64,000 bases of DNA from NCBI GenBank assembly GCA_963827085.1, contig CAWGZY010000002.1:620001-684000 (forward strand), given 5' to 3'. How positions within the stretch are numbered: position 1 is the first letter of the stretch; every line of letters begins with the position of its first letter. Below are positions 9,028 to 18,674 of the stretch, in pieces. The notes beneath the pieces were generated by a model, which ran no database searches, was not told the DNA's origin, and was given only the letters and a program-made list of their open reading frames with translations. This stretch comes from JAGVPT01 sp963827085 (GTDB taxonomy: Bacteria > Bacteroidota > Ignavibacteria > UBA10030 > UBA8401). The position numbers and the translations under genes were made by a program.

Positions 9028-10203
9028 ATGAGAAGATTAGCCTTTTTATTCTTACTGCTGATTTCGTGTTCGCTCTATGCACAAAAATTTCAGGGACTTG
9101 CCCCTACCCCGCCAATGGGATGGAACAGCTGGAATTCATTTCAAGTTAATTGCAGCGAACAGTTGATCAAAGAGACGGCCCAGGCACTGATCAAAAGCGG
9201 GATGCGGGATGCCGGATATAGGTACATTGTCGTCGATGACGGCTGGGAAGCGATGGAAAGGGACAGTCTCGGAAACCTTGTTCCCGACCCGAAAAGATTT
9301 CCAGGCGGAATGAAGGCGTTGGGTGATTATCTTCACTCAAATGGATTCAAATTCGGAATCCATAATTGTGCCGGAAGAACAACCTGCTCAGGCTATCCGG
9401 GAGGGCGTGGGCACGAGTTTCAGGATGCTCGCACGTACGCTTCATGGGGCGTTGATTATCTGAAGTATGATTGGTGCGATCATGGTACAGCCAATGCCGA
9501 GGAAACGTATAAGACCATGGGCGACGCCTTATATGCTGCCGGCCGACCAGTCGTCTACAGCCTCTGCGAATGGGGAAACAACCAACCGTGGCTCTGGGGG
9601 GCAAAGATGGCTCATCTCTGGAGAACAACCGGAGACATTACCGACTGTTACAGCTGTCAGGATGTTTATGCCACAGGATGGAAATATATTTTGGCAAAAC
9701 AAGACGGCTTGGAAAAATATGCCGGGCCGGATCATTGGAACGATCCTGATATGCTGGAGGTTGGTAACAAGGGACTTTCTATTACAGAGTCGAAAGCGCA
9801 TTTTAGCCTCTGGGCTATGCTCGCGGCGCCGTTAATGGCGGGCAACGACGTTAGAAAGATGACTCCAGAAATCCGCGAGATACTCACGAATACCGAAGTG
9901 ATTGCGGTCGATCAAGACTCTCTCGGAAAACAGGGCTACCGGTTCATGGAACACCCGAGCAAAGAAATTTGGGTAAAGGAATTATCGAATGGTGAATGGG
10001 CTCTCTGCTTTTTCAATTCGGGCGACGATGTGATGAAAATGAGGGTTCATTGGGCTTATCTTCCATTTCTCAACGGAATATATCAGATACGAGATCTTTG
10101 GCAAAAGAAAGGCATCGGTAAAACGGATACTGACTTTTCCGCCGACATTCCGTCGCACGATGTTGTTTTGCTGAGGTTAAGCCCGATAAAGCAAGGTAAT
10201 TAG
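9028..10203 (+). CDS. Secreted GH27 alpha-galactosidase
   Basis: The 391-residue product starts at an ATG with GAGG 8 nt upstream (an ATG at 9010 has no comparable site). Residues 1-18 are a signal peptide ending SLYA. The GH27 signature LAPTPPMGWNSWN begins the mature enzyme. The nucleophile is D148 in LKYDWC and the acid/base Asp lies in WNDPDM (235-242). VVDDGWE and the cysteine pairs near 113 and 120 are also typical. The C-terminal ~90 residues form the usual beta domain. It removes terminal alpha-1,6-galactose from oligosaccharides or galactomannan. Same-strand neighbours are GH97 and a GH30-like gene, a likely co-expressed set. Confidence 0.92.
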   Translation: MRRLAFLFLLLISCSLYAQKFQGLAPTPPMGWNSWNSFQVNCSEQLIKETAQALIKSGMRDAGYRYIVVDDGWEAMERDSLGNLVPDPKRFPGGMKALGDYLHSNGFKFGIHNCAGRTTCSGYPGGRGHEFQDARTYASWGVDYLKYDWCDHGTANAEETYKTMGDALYAAGRPVVYSLCEWGNNQPWLWGAKMAHLWRTTGDITDCYSCQDVYATGWKYILAKQDGLEKYAGPDHWNDPDMLEVGNKGLSITESKAHFSLWAMLAAPLMAGNDVRKMTPEIREILTNTEVIAVDQDSLGKQGYRFMEHPSKEIWVKELSNGEWALCFFNSGDDVMKMRVHWAYLPFLNGIYQIRDLWQKKGIGKTDTDFSADIPSHDVVLLRLSPIKQGN

Positions 10204-10341
10204 GTAAGAGCCTGATTTAAAAGGTGACGTATACAAAAAGCCGTACAAGGCGAAAGAAAATATACACTCCTCTAACAGGGGAAGGTAAGAGTGGGGTCGA
10301 TGAGTTGGATTACATCATTAACAATTAGATGGAGAACATCC

Positions 10342-12336
10342 ATGAAATGTACACGCTTCTTCCCTGCTATAGCTCTATTATTGTTCGCTGTTGGAATTGA
10401 AAATTCTTTCGCGCAAGCAGAATTGACCGCGTGGGGCAATCTGAGCGGTATGCGGATCGACGGCCAATTAATGAAATTTACTTCGAGCATTTGCCTGATT
10501 GGTCCTTCGATGGCGGATGTAACTGCGACCGGCAAAGAAAAGCAGCGCCCAATGTACACGCGCAACGGGGATAAACAAATTGTGACGACCGAGCTTTCGC
10601 AGTTTTCGCTTACGGAAGTGGTCCAGGATACCGAACACGGCATGGCAACAATCAACATCAAAGCGAAAGCCGTGGCCGACACCACACTAACCGGCGCATT
10701 CGTCTGCTTTGAACTCCCGTCCGACGATTACTTTGGCGCCAGCATTCAACTTATCGATTCAACGGCATCGTCGATCGAACCAGTTTCTTTTTTTCCAAGC
10801 AGAATGGGAAGAATGCCCCCTGCATTCAGGTTAAGAAATTTTCTTATGCAGGCTTCTGTAAAAGGATTTCGCGTGGCTTCGGCAACGAGGCGGATTGAAG
10901 TGAGAACTGATCAACCGACGGAAATTATCATCCAGAAAGGAAACCCCCGTTTCGGAAATGCGAACGATAGAATTTATCTGGCGGTGACGACCGGTCATAC
11001 AAAAGACGGACAGACGGCCGAGAAAACATTTTCCCTTAAAGTCTCCGGAGAAATAGACAGAACTCCTGTTCAGATTTCGATCGATCCGTCGAAACCGGGG
11101 AGACAATTTGACGGCATCGGCGGAAACTTCCGAATTCAAAACGAGAAACTCGACCCACAAATCGTTGATTACTGTTTGGACAATCTCAACGTGAGATGGG
11201 CGCGTGTTGAAATGCCGTGGCGCAACTGGCATCCGGTGGAAAGTGTAAATCCTCTTGAAACGGCGCGAGCCGGCAAACTGGACGAAAGCGTTCGCGGTGC
11301 GATGGAGATGGCGCAGAAGCTCGCACGGCGGCACATACCGATCATCGTCAGTGCATGGTTCCCGCCACCATGGGCTATCGTCGGCGAAGCAAATTTCAGG
11401 AATGAAAATGGAATATACGGGAATCCTCTGAATCCGAAAAAAATAAGAAGCATCATCAAATCGATCGGCGATTATTTCGTCTATCTTAAGGAAGCATTCG
11501 GCGTTGAACCCGCGCTCTTCTCGTTCAACGAATCCGACCTCGGCATCAACGTTAGGATGACGGGCCAGGAACATGCCGATTTCATTAAAAAGCTCGGGGC
11601 ATATCTCGCATCGCAGGAGCTTATGACAAAAATGCTTCTCGGCGACAACTCCGACGCCACAACGGTCGATTTCATCCAACCGGCTTTGGATGACCCCGCA
11701 ACGCATCAGTATATCGGAGCGATATCGTTCCACGCATGGCGTGGCTGCGACAACTGGACGCTCTCAAATTGGGCAGACGCCTCCAGGGAATTAAATGTTC
11801 CGCTGCTCATAGCCGAGGGGGGCACAGATGCACAAGCACACTCATATCCCGATATTTTTCAGGAGCCGTCGTTCGCACAGGACGAAATTGATATCTACGT
11901 GCGTGCATGCAACGTCGCTCACGTGCGGTCGATATTGCAGTGGCAGCTGACATCGGATTACTCACTGCTGGCCGGACAAGGAATGTACGGAATTGAGGGT
12001 CCGCTGCATCCAACACAGCGATTTTGGAATTTAAAACAATTAAGCATGGTTCCTCCGGGGTCATTCATCCTCCCGACAACGTGCAGCAATGAAGAAATCA
12101 GCTGCGCAGCATTCGGAGATATTGCCGATGGAACGTATACCATTGACATCGTCAATCACGGTGCATCACGGCCTGTTCACTTGACCGGCTTTCCGGAGAA
12201 TGTGAAAGAACTTCGCGTTTATGTTACCGACAGCAAACGCGGGATGGAAGAAGGTAAACAAGTGCGTGTGTCGGAAGGTGAAGCGAAATTTACTCTCGAC
12301 GCGTTTTCTTTTACGAGTCTGACCAGTACGAAGTAG
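10342..12336 (+). CDS. Secreted GH30-like (clan GH-A) glycoside hydrolase
   Basis: A 664-residue exported protein; the ATG at 10342 has GGAG 8-9 nt upstream and opens a signal peptide ending ENSFAQ. Residues ~25-240 are a beta-rich region without a recognised family. The catalytic part begins at FDGIGGNFR, as in GH30 barrels. FSFNESD (E397) fits the acid/base and LLIAEGG (E492) the nucleophile. The C-terminal beta domain completes the usual GH30 composite fold. Substrate is unknown: GH30 members act on beta-glucosides, xylan, beta-1,6-galactan or fucosides, and beta-1,6-galactan would suit the galactosidase context. Family assignment is moderately sure, substrate is not. Confidence 0.65.
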   Translation: MKCTRFFPAIALLLFAVGIENSFAQAELTAWGNLSGMRIDGQLMKFTSSICLIGPSMADVTATGKEKQRPMYTRNGDKQIVTTELSQFSLTEVVQDTEHGMATINIKAKAVADTTLTGAFVCFELPSDDYFGASIQLIDSTASSIEPVSFFPSRMGRMPPAFRLRNFLMQASVKGFRVASATRRIEVRTDQPTEIIIQKGNPRFGNANDRIYLAVTTGHTKDGQTAEKTFSLKVSGEIDRTPVQISIDPSKPGRQFDGIGGNFRIQNEKLDPQIVDYCLDNLNVRWARVEMPWRNWHPVESVNPLETARAGKLDESVRGAMEMAQKLARRHIPIIVSAWFPPPWAIVGEANFRNENGIYGNPLNPKKIRSIIKSIGDYFVYLKEAFGVEPALFSFNESDLGINVRMTGQEHADFIKKLGAYLASQELMTKMLLGDNSDATTVDFIQPALDDPATHQYIGAISFHAWRGCDNWTLSNWADASRELNVPLLIAEGGTDAQAHSYPDIFQEPSFAQDEIDIYVRACNVAHVRSILQWQLTSDYSLLAGQGMYGIEGPLHPTQRFWNLKQLSMVPPGSFILPTTCSNEEISCAAFGDIADGTYTIDIVNHGASRPVHLTGFPENVKELRVYVTDSKRGMEEGKQVRVSEGEAKFTLDAFSFTSLTSTK

Positions 12337-12413
12337 GCGGCTAGAAGGTATCAGAAATATTTCAAGCCATGTCATTCTAACATTAAGAGTGTTTTTGAGG
12401 CATCATTTACTCT

Positions 12414-12433
12414 TCTTACCGGTAAGATTTTTT
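12414..12433 (+). terminator. Possible intrinsic terminator after the GH30-like gene
   Basis: The palindrome TCTTACC/GGTAAGA is followed directly by six T residues, 78 bp past the stop codon. The folded stem is only ~5 bp with a CCGG loop. An outer AAGAGT/ACTCTT pair upstream could extend the structure. Confidence 0.4.
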
Positions 12434-12550
12434 GTTGCAGACATGCTGCGCGAACGTAAAACAGAAACTCCGTGAAGCCTTCATTTTGTTTTTCGGTTTC
12501 AACGTGTCAATTCTTAATTGATCCTATCTCAACTATGACCTGGAGTAAAC

Positions 12551-13174
12551 ATGAAAGCATTCCGCATCCTGCTCATCTCGCTCTTCGCCACCTCCCTTCT
12601 CATCGGTCAGACTCTCGAACTCCCGGCGCCGCAGAAAACCGGAGGCATGCCTCTCATGGAAGTATTGGCAAAACGAGCGACCGTCCGCTCCTTTGATACA
12701 ACGGACATATCGATGCAACAGCTTTCTAATCTGTTGTGGGCTTCGTTCGGAGTCAATCGTCCCGACGGCAGAAGGACGGCGCCGTCCGCCAACAATAAAC
12801 AGGAAATCGATATCTATGTTCTCCTAAAAATTGGGGCGTATCTCTACGACGCTCAAAACAATAAGCTCGTTCTGGTTTCACCAGAAGATCTTCGCGGTCA
12901 AGCCGCAGAACAACGCTTCGCCGACGCACCCGTCCAGTTGATCTTTGTTGCCGATCTAACAAAAAGAGGAGATAGTTCAGAAGAAGGAAAGTTGAGGATG
13001 GCCAACATCGATTGCGGCTACATCTCGCAAAACACGTATTTATACTGCACGTCAGAGGGATTAGTGACTGGAGCCCGCGCAACGGTCAATCGCGATGCGC
13101 TGATTTCCAAACTCAAGCTGAGTCCTGATCAGAGAATTCTCCTCGCGCATTCGGTGGGTCATCCCAAACCGTAG
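12551..13174 (+). CDS. Exported nitroreductase-family (SagB/ThcOx-like) oxidoreductase
   Basis: A 207-residue FMN-dependent nitroreductase-fold protein. LAKRATVRSFDTTDIS and LLWASFGVNRPDGRRTAPSA are the FMN-contact and SagB-like motifs, and the C-terminal LLAHSVGHPK is also typical. The N-terminus carries a signal peptide (residues 1-19, ending LLIGQ), which is unusual because most members are cytoplasmic; such exported forms are common in Bacteroidota. Start chosen at ATG 12551 with GGAG upstream. It stands alone, convergent with purE. The reductant and substrate cannot be predicted. Confidence 0.78.
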   Translation: MKAFRILLISLFATSLLIGQTLELPAPQKTGGMPLMEVLAKRATVRSFDTTDISMQQLSNLLWASFGVNRPDGRRTAPSANNKQEIDIYVLLKIGAYLYDAQNNKLVLVSPEDLRGQAAEQRFADAPVQLIFVADLTKRGDSSEEGKLRMANIDCGYISQNTYLYCTSEGLVTGARATVNRDALISKLKLSPDQRILLAHSVGHPKP

Positions 13175-13190
13175 GAAGTGATCGATAACT

Positions 13191-13685
13191 TTATTGCCGC
13201 GGGTCCGGGTGTTCGAGCGCTGCTTTCACCTGCTGTTCGCGATAGCGTTTAATCGCTTCGCGAAGCTCCGGATGTTTTCCCGACATGATCGCCGCAGCGA
13301 ACAAGGCTGCGTTTATTGCCCCCGCTTTCCCGATCGCAAGCGTTCCGACGGGAATCCCTGCCGGCATCTGTACCATCGAGAGAAGAGAATCCATCCCGTT
13401 CAGTGATTTCGATTCCATCGGAACGCCCAACACGGGGAGCAATGTCTTTGCGGCCGAGACTCCCGCCAGATGCGCTGCACCGCCGGCTCCTGCAATAATT
13501 ACTTCTAGACCGCGCGACTCCGCAGACGAAACATATTCGAACAATAAATCCGGCGTACGATGAGCTGAAAGGACACGTGCTTCGTACGGAATCTTCAATT
13601 GATCGAGCATCGCCCCGCAATGCTGAAGCGTTTCCCAATCTGATTTTGAGCCCATGATGAGTCCGACGAGTGCTTGTTCAGGCAT
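13191..13685 (-). CDS. purE: N5-carboxyaminoimidazole ribonucleotide mutase
   Basis: Class I PurE of purine synthesis: it moves the carboxyl group of N5-CAIR to C4, giving CAIR. The 164-residue length is normal. GLIMGSKSDW is the phosphate-binding N-terminus, SAHRTPD carries the catalytic His, and AGAGGAAHLAG and MPAGIPVGT are conserved. The ATG at 13685 has GGAG 6 nt upstream and gives the family's usual start; an upstream extension to 13760 has no homologous look. No purK is adjacent, so purK must lie elsewhere. Confidence 0.93.
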   Translation of the reverse strand: MPEQALVGLIMGSKSDWETLQHCGAMLDQLKIPYEARVLSAHRTPDLLFEYVSSAESRGLEVIIAGAGGAAHLAGVSAAKTLLPVLGVPMESKSLNGMDSLLSMVQMPAGIPVGTLAIGKAGAINAALFAAAIMSGKHPELREAIKRYREQQVKAALEHPDPRQ

Positions 13686-13819
13686 AAGTTCTCCGTTATG
13701 TATTACCGATTGTTCGACCGTTTCGATTTTTTTGTTGCGGGGAAAATTTCCCCCGTTCAATAGACTTCTAATCTAAAAAAATATGTCTCACCCGCAAGCC
13801 GGAAACAGCGGCCGGATGT

Positions 13820-15385
13820 CTATTCATCTTTTATCCGGTATTGTGCCGAATCCGGGCGGAGTTCATCATACATTTTCTTCAGGGCATAATACGCTATTTG
13901 GCTCCCTCTGTATGCACTTTCGCGGTACAACCGCACCGCTTCCGTCTTACTCTGAACGACACCGGTTCCTGTCTCGTAACAATACGCGAGCGCTACTTGT
14001 GCCAGGAGCGATCCTTTATGCGCTGCCGAGTCGAGATCGGGAATCGAAGAGGCATAATTTTGCAGATGCAAATCTGCAATGACATTTGTTGCCGCAAGCC
14101 GTATTTGCGCCTCACGGTTCCCCTTGGCTGCCGCCCTGCTCCAGAACTCCACCGCTTTTTCTTTGCTCTTCTCGACTCCTCTTCCCGAAAAATAGCAGAG
14201 GCCGGTTTCAATCATTGCTTGAATATGATTCTGCGCTGATGCTTTGAGCAGGAGTTTAAACGACTCTTCCGGAGGCAGCTCCGTATCAAACCCGACCGAT
14301 ATCAACCCCGCACACACGAACTCCGCCTCGGCATTTCCCTGGAGGACAAGAGCATGTACTTGCTGAACGAATTTTTTATCCTGATACACATTCCACAGAA
14401 GCGCCGGCGCGCGGGGAAATTCCAGCCGTATCGCCCGAAGATATTCCGTCGCTGCAAGCATCAAATTCTTTCGCTCGATAATTCCTTTTTCGTAAAACCG
14501 CCCGAGCACCGCCAATGCCTCGGGGCTGCCGAACTCTGCCGCGCTTTGAATCAAGATGAGCAGAGCCGAATCTGCAACAAGTTTGTCGGCGTCGAGCGAT
14601 GAAATACCGAGCGCGTTTTTCAACTCGGGACTTCCCTTCCGCAGCATGTCTTTAAGAAATGCAAGTTCGTCCTGCTTTGTTGCGGTTTCATCGCTGAAAT
14701 CGAGAAGGACCGGCTTCCATGAATGCGTCGGCAGTACCAAGGCCGAGTCCTTCCTCGCAACAAGGGTTGACGAGGAAACAGAGGAAGTGTCTGACGAATC
14801 GGCGTGGACGTCGATGCCCCGTTTTTCAAACTCAACGAGTGCATCGCGGGCCGGTTGGTATCCTGCATCGGCAGATTTTTTCATCCAGTGGTACGCTTCG
14901 ACCCAGTTTTGCGGCGCAACTAAATTGTCCGTGAGAATCGAACCGTAGACGTATTCTGCCTCCGGCATACCCTGTTTTGCGGCGTCCTGAAAATGCTCAA
15001 ACGCTTTAAAAGGATTCCACGGCAATCCCCATCCGTTATTGAGGAAAATTCCGAGGTTGTATTCGGCAATCAGAAAACCCTGGTCGGCAGCTTTTTGAAT
15101 CCAGTATGCGCTCTTCGCGGTATCAACTGCAAACCCTTTGCCGAGAAGATAGCGGATGCCGAGCTCGTGCTGGGCGGAAGCATCTCCGTTGTTCGCCTTC
15201 TCCATCAGCTTGAATTCTTCCCACAGTTCGTACGATTCATCCGAGCGCCTGACAAGGTTCAGTGTTGGCGCCCTGTGTTCTTTGAAAACCGCTGCTTTTG
15301 TGGAATCTTGAGCGCTTGCGGGTCTGGAGCTTATGCAGACCATGAAGACAATGCATCCGCTTAAGAAAAATTGCTTTACCTTCAT
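13820..15385 (-). CDS. Secreted Sel1-repeat (TPR-like) protein
   Basis: A 521-residue protein with a signal peptide (residues 1-25, ending PASAQ) and many Sel1-like repeats. Repeats such as HELGIRYLLGKGF...AKSAYWIQKAADQGF and ALAYCYETGTGVVQSKTEA run in an N-terminal block (about 50-180) and a C-terminal block (about 290-510). A linker near 180-260 contains a Ser-rich patch. Sel1 repeats form alpha-solenoids that bind other proteins. No enzymatic domain is visible and the partner is unknown. It lies downstream of, and on the same strand as, the ABC export genes, separated by 125 bp. Confidence 0.75.
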   Translation of the reverse strand: MKVKQFFLSGCIVFMVCISSRPASAQDSTKAAVFKEHRAPTLNLVRRSDESYELWEEFKLMEKANNGDASAQHELGIRYLLGKGFAVDTAKSAYWIQKAADQGFLIAEYNLGIFLNNGWGLPWNPFKAFEHFQDAAKQGMPEAEYVYGSILTDNLVAPQNWVEAYHWMKKSADAGYQPARDALVEFEKRGIDVHADSSDTSSVSSSTLVARKDSALVLPTHSWKPVLLDFSDETATKQDELAFLKDMLRKGSPELKNALGISSLDADKLVADSALLILIQSAAEFGSPEALAVLGRFYEKGIIERKNLMLAATEYLRAIRLEFPRAPALLWNVYQDKKFVQQVHALVLQGNAEAEFVCAGLISVGFDTELPPEESFKLLLKASAQNHIQAMIETGLCYFSGRGVEKSKEKAVEFWSRAAAKGNREAQIRLAATNVIADLHLQNYASSIPDLDSAAHKGSLLAQVALAYCYETGTGVVQSKTEAVRLYRESAYRGSQIAYYALKKMYDELRPDSAQYRIKDE

Positions 15386-15510
15386 GGTTTGCTTGTGCCG
15401 CTCTCGGAAAAAATGAAAAGAGAAAATATTGAGGTGTATAGTTAGACGGATGAAAGAGAATTTTGTTTATTGATTGAACGAAGAATCATTCAGGCGATCT
15501 GAAAGGCCTA

Positions 15511-16680
15511 TTACGATGCCCGCAAAGCGGTGATGATGTTCAACCGGGAAGCTCTCACTGCAGGCAGGAATCCGCCGACTAAACCCATGAAAAGGGAGAA
15601 GATCAAGGTGTAAATTGCAATCGAAGCCGTGAAATGGAAACCGAACGCGAGCTCTGTGAATGAAGTAAAGTTTGTCGTTGAAAAAGATACAAATTCCAGA
15701 AAGGAAGCACACAACAACCCTAATCCGCCGCCGAGAAGCGAGAGAAACATCGCCTCCGCTAAAAACGCAGCGAGAATACTTCTTCTGCGAAAACCGAGCG
15801 CGCGCATCGTCCCGATTTCAACGGTGCGATTTGCAACTGCGGCGTACATCGTGATCATCGCGCCGATCATTGCACCGGCGCTGAAAATAATAGTGATGAT
15901 GAGCCCGAGAACACGGATGAACGTGGCCATTCCTTGAGACTGTTCTTCATAGAAAGCTTTTTCCCGCTTCGGTTCAAGATCTGCCAACCGCTGATCGCTT
16001 TCCATTCTGTTTTTGAAAGCGGTGAAATCATTTGCATCCTTCAATTTTACCGTTAATGAAGAATACACAGGCCGGTTGAACGCAAGCATCAACTGCTCTG
16101 CATCAACCCAAACCTCCGACGCAAAGCCGCTTCTTCCTGCATCGAAGACTCCCACGATTGTCCAAAACCCCGTACCGATCTGAATCGTTTTTCCGATGGC
16201 GACACCTTCAAACTGCGATGCAACGGCATTTCCAACGGTGATTTCAGAAGAGCCTTGCCGGAACATGCGCCCTTCTTTTATCGTAACCTGCGGACGCATC
16301 GATGTTGCGCCCGGAGAAACACCGCGCACGGGGACATTCGCCATATCCTTTGTCCCATTTTTGCTCAAATTAATAATAGTGATCACGTCAGCTGTGGCCA
16401 CTGGCTTGCCGTCCGTACCTGTTGCCACTTCCGGGAATGTGGAAATATTGGCAACCGATTCTCGTCCTATCGCGCTCACGAGCTCGCTCTGGGCCGATTT
16501 TCGGACAATAATGACATTGTCCTCCGAGCCTGTCGAAACAAGCGTTTGCTTGACACCTTCCGAAAGCATCAACACGGCGGCAAAAACGAAAACGACGAGC
16601 GTAATCCCGCTGAGGGTAAGGGACATTGTCAGCCTGCGCGTCCAGAGATTGCGTATCGTATACGAAAGAGGAATTTTCAT
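15511..16680 (-). CDS. ABC transporter permease, FtsX/MacB type (last gene of export operon)
   Basis: A 389-residue permease. One membrane helix near residues 20-42 is followed by a periplasmic MacB-PCD-like domain (about 45-235), then three helices in the FtsX domain (about 250-385). The motif MRALGFRRRSILAAFLAEA is the typical coupling region after the second helix. It is the fourth gene in a minus-strand set: HlyD adaptor, LolD-type ATPase, permease, permease. Such MacAB/LolCDE-type systems extrude peptides, lipids or drugs, or handle lipoproteins, across the envelope; the substrate is unknown. Confidence 0.85.
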   Translation of the reverse strand: MKIPLSYTIRNLWTRRLTMSLTLSGITLVVFVFAAVLMLSEGVKQTLVSTGSEDNVIIVRKSAQSELVSAIGRESVANISTFPEVATGTDGKPVATADVITIINLSKNGTKDMANVPVRGVSPGATSMRPQVTIKEGRMFRQGSSEITVGNAVASQFEGVAIGKTIQIGTGFWTIVGVFDAGRSGFASEVWVDAEQLMLAFNRPVYSSLTVKLKDANDFTAFKNRMESDQRLADLEPKREKAFYEEQSQGMATFIRVLGLIITIIFSAGAMIGAMITMYAAVANRTVEIGTMRALGFRRRSILAAFLAEAMFLSLLGGGLGLLCASFLEFVSFSTTNFTSFTELAFGFHFTASIAIYTLIFSLFMGLVGGFLPAVRASRLNIITALRAS

Positions 16681-16704
16681 ATTATAATATTATTTGCTGA
16701 TAGA

Positions 16705-16735
16705 AAACTTCGTGTCCCTTCGTGTCCTTCGTGGA
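16705..16735. repeat. Period-9/10 tandem array (TTCGTGTCC), solo
   Basis: TTCGTG recurs at 16709, 16719 and 16728, within units close to TTCGTGTCC. It occupies half of the 60-bp gap between two permease genes. A near-identical array sits at 24462-24489. Confidence 0.75.
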
Positions 16736-16740
16736 TATTA

Positions 16741-17904
16741 TCAACCGATTTGCCGCAAACCATCAACAATTTTTATTCGTGCCGACCGTATCGCCGGAAA
16801 AATTGCAGCTAATAAACCGACAAGAACCGATAACACAAGAGCAAGCGCAATCGTCGACGGCTCAACGCTGAAAACAGGAAACATTGTTGGAAAACCCGCA
16901 GCAACGGCGGCAGCCATTGGAAACGTTAACGCAATGCCGACACAGCCGCCGATCATGGCAATAACCAGCGATTCTCCTGCGACTAACCCGATAATATGTC
17001 CCGCGTTAAAACCCAGTGTTTTCAACACGGCATATTCCCGAATACGTTCGCGTGCGGACATGATGATCGTGTTGGCAAGGACCAGGAGAATAATGCCGAT
17101 GATGACGTACGAAATAACTTCAAGCGATGTCAGGATTGCGCTGGACAACGACACAAAGCTTTGCTGGAATGCTTTTTCAGTTTCCGTCTTTGTCTTAGCG
17201 GACGAATTAGCAAACAACGCATCCACATTTTCTGAAATAGATGCCGCATCATTTGCATTCGCGATCTGAATTGCATACCACCCAACCTGATCCGCACGGT
17301 AGAGCGCTGTTTGCTTTAATGATTCGTTGAGGTACGACCATTGGAGAAACATTTGTGTTTCATCCACCGTTCTATCCTTGCCCGTATAAACTCCACGAAT
17401 TACGAACTGCCAATGGCCGGGGTAAATGTCCCCCTCGATCGGAATGATGTCGCCGATCTTCCAGCCGTATTTATCCATAATTTTCTTGCCGACAATGCAG
17501 GCGTTCCTTTCCTTTTTGAAAGTATCGAGCTGATCAGCAGGAATGATAAATTCCGGATACATACTGAGAAACTCTTCGGCATCAACGGCATAGCGGGGAA
17601 AAAAATTGTCGAACGAATTATCCTTGTAGACGCCCTGAAACCAATAAGCAAACGATACTTTCGTCACGCCGGGTATTTTTTCAATCTGGTCGCGGTACGA
17701 CAACGGCAGCGGGTAGATGAACGAGACTGCATGCCGTGTGATGAGCCGGCTTGAAGATGAGGATGCGACACCGGAATTCCAGGCAGAGACGATCGTCCTG
17801 AGAAATCCGAAGGCGAAAACGGCACACGATAGGCCGAGAATCGTCAAAAACGAGCGGAGCTTATGCCGCAGCAGATTCTTTAAAACAAGTTTCAACACTC
17901 TCAT
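16741..17904 (-). CDS. ABC transporter permease, FtsX/MacB type
   Basis: A 387-residue permease homologous in layout to the next gene downstream: one N-terminal helix (about 15-38), a periplasmic domain, and three C-terminal FtsX helices. IREYAVLKTLGFNAGHIIGLV marks the ATPase-coupling segment. Two different permeases plus a separate ATPase imply a heterodimeric LolCDE-like membrane core. It starts 40 bp after the ATPase gene, so co-transcription is likely. Confidence 0.85.
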   Translation of the reverse strand: MRVLKLVLKNLLRHKLRSFLTILGLSCAVFAFGFLRTIVSAWNSGVASSSSSRLITRHAVSFIYPLPLSYRDQIEKIPGVTKVSFAYWFQGVYKDNSFDNFFPRYAVDAEEFLSMYPEFIIPADQLDTFKKERNACIVGKKIMDKYGWKIGDIIPIEGDIYPGHWQFVIRGVYTGKDRTVDETQMFLQWSYLNESLKQTALYRADQVGWYAIQIANANDAASISENVDALFANSSAKTKTETEKAFQQSFVSLSSAILTSLEVISYVIIGIILLVLANTIIMSARERIREYAVLKTLGFNAGHIIGLVAGESLVIAMIGGCVGIALTFPMAAAVAAGFPTMFPVFSVEPSTIALALVLSVLVGLLAAIFPAIRSARIKIVDGLRQIG

Positions 17905-17944
17905 GATTTCTTCCTAGACGGTATTACCACAATCGACGAATAAA

Positions 17945-18625
17945 TTAATTCTCCATTAAATCACCCTTTTCAAGGTGGCGCACCTTGTGCGCTTTTCCTG
18001 CCGCGTGAGGATCGTGAGTTACCATGACGATCGTTTTCTTGAATTCCGTGTTCAGCCGTTCCATAAGGGTCAGAATTTCGTCGGCAGATTTTTTGTCGAG
18101 GTCGCCAGTCGGTTCGTCGGCAACGATAATCGTCGGGTCGGTAACGATGGCACGGGCAATCGCAACCCGTTGCTCTTGTCCGCCGGAAAGTTGTTTTGGA
18201 TAATGCTTCATCCTGTCGCCCAAACCCACAACATTCAATGCGGCCTCTACGTGCTCGCGTTTTTCTTTCTTGGAAAGATTGGTCAGAAGCAGCGGTAATT
18301 CTACGTTCTCGTACGCCGTGAGCACGGGAAGAAGGTTGTAGAACTGAAAAACAAAACCAACGTTATGCGACCGCCACTTTGCCAGCGCCGATTCTCCAAG
18401 CGTCGAGATATCCGTCCCTGCAATAACCAGCGATCCGCTGTTTGGCCGGTCAATACCCGCAATAAGATTTAGCAGCGTAGTTTTCCCGGACCCCGACGGC
18501 CCCATGAGTGCAAGAAATTCACTTTCAGGAATATCGAGAGTGATGTTTTGCAGCACAGGAATTTCCATGCTGTCGCGTTTGTAAATTTTCGTGAGATTGC
18601 GAATTTGAACGATTGGTTCCGCCAT
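17945..18625 (-). CDS. ABC transporter ATP-binding protein, LolD/MacB-like
   Basis: Cytoplasmic ATPase of the export system, 226 residues from the ATG at 18625 (an in-frame TTG at 18634 is less likely). Walker A is GPSGSGKTT, the signature is LSGGQEQRVAIARA, Walker B is IIVADEPTGDLD, and the switch His lies in MVTHDP. These are typical of the LolD/FtsE/MacB subfamily. It sits between the HlyD-type adaptor gene and two permease genes. Confidence 0.92.
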   Translation of the reverse strand: MAEPIVQIRNLTKIYKRDSMEIPVLQNITLDIPESEFLALMGPSGSGKTTLLNLIAGIDRPNSGSLVIAGTDISTLGESALAKWRSHNVGFVFQFYNLLPVLTAYENVELPLLLTNLSKKEKREHVEAALNVVGLGDRMKHYPKQLSGGQEQRVAIARAIVTDPTIIVADEPTGDLDKKSADEILTLMERLNTEFKKTIVMVTHDPHAAGKAHKVRHLEKGDLMEN

Positions 18626-18674
18626 AGGCTTCAAATGATAATGTGAAAAATATTCTCTCGATGTGAGAAGATGA

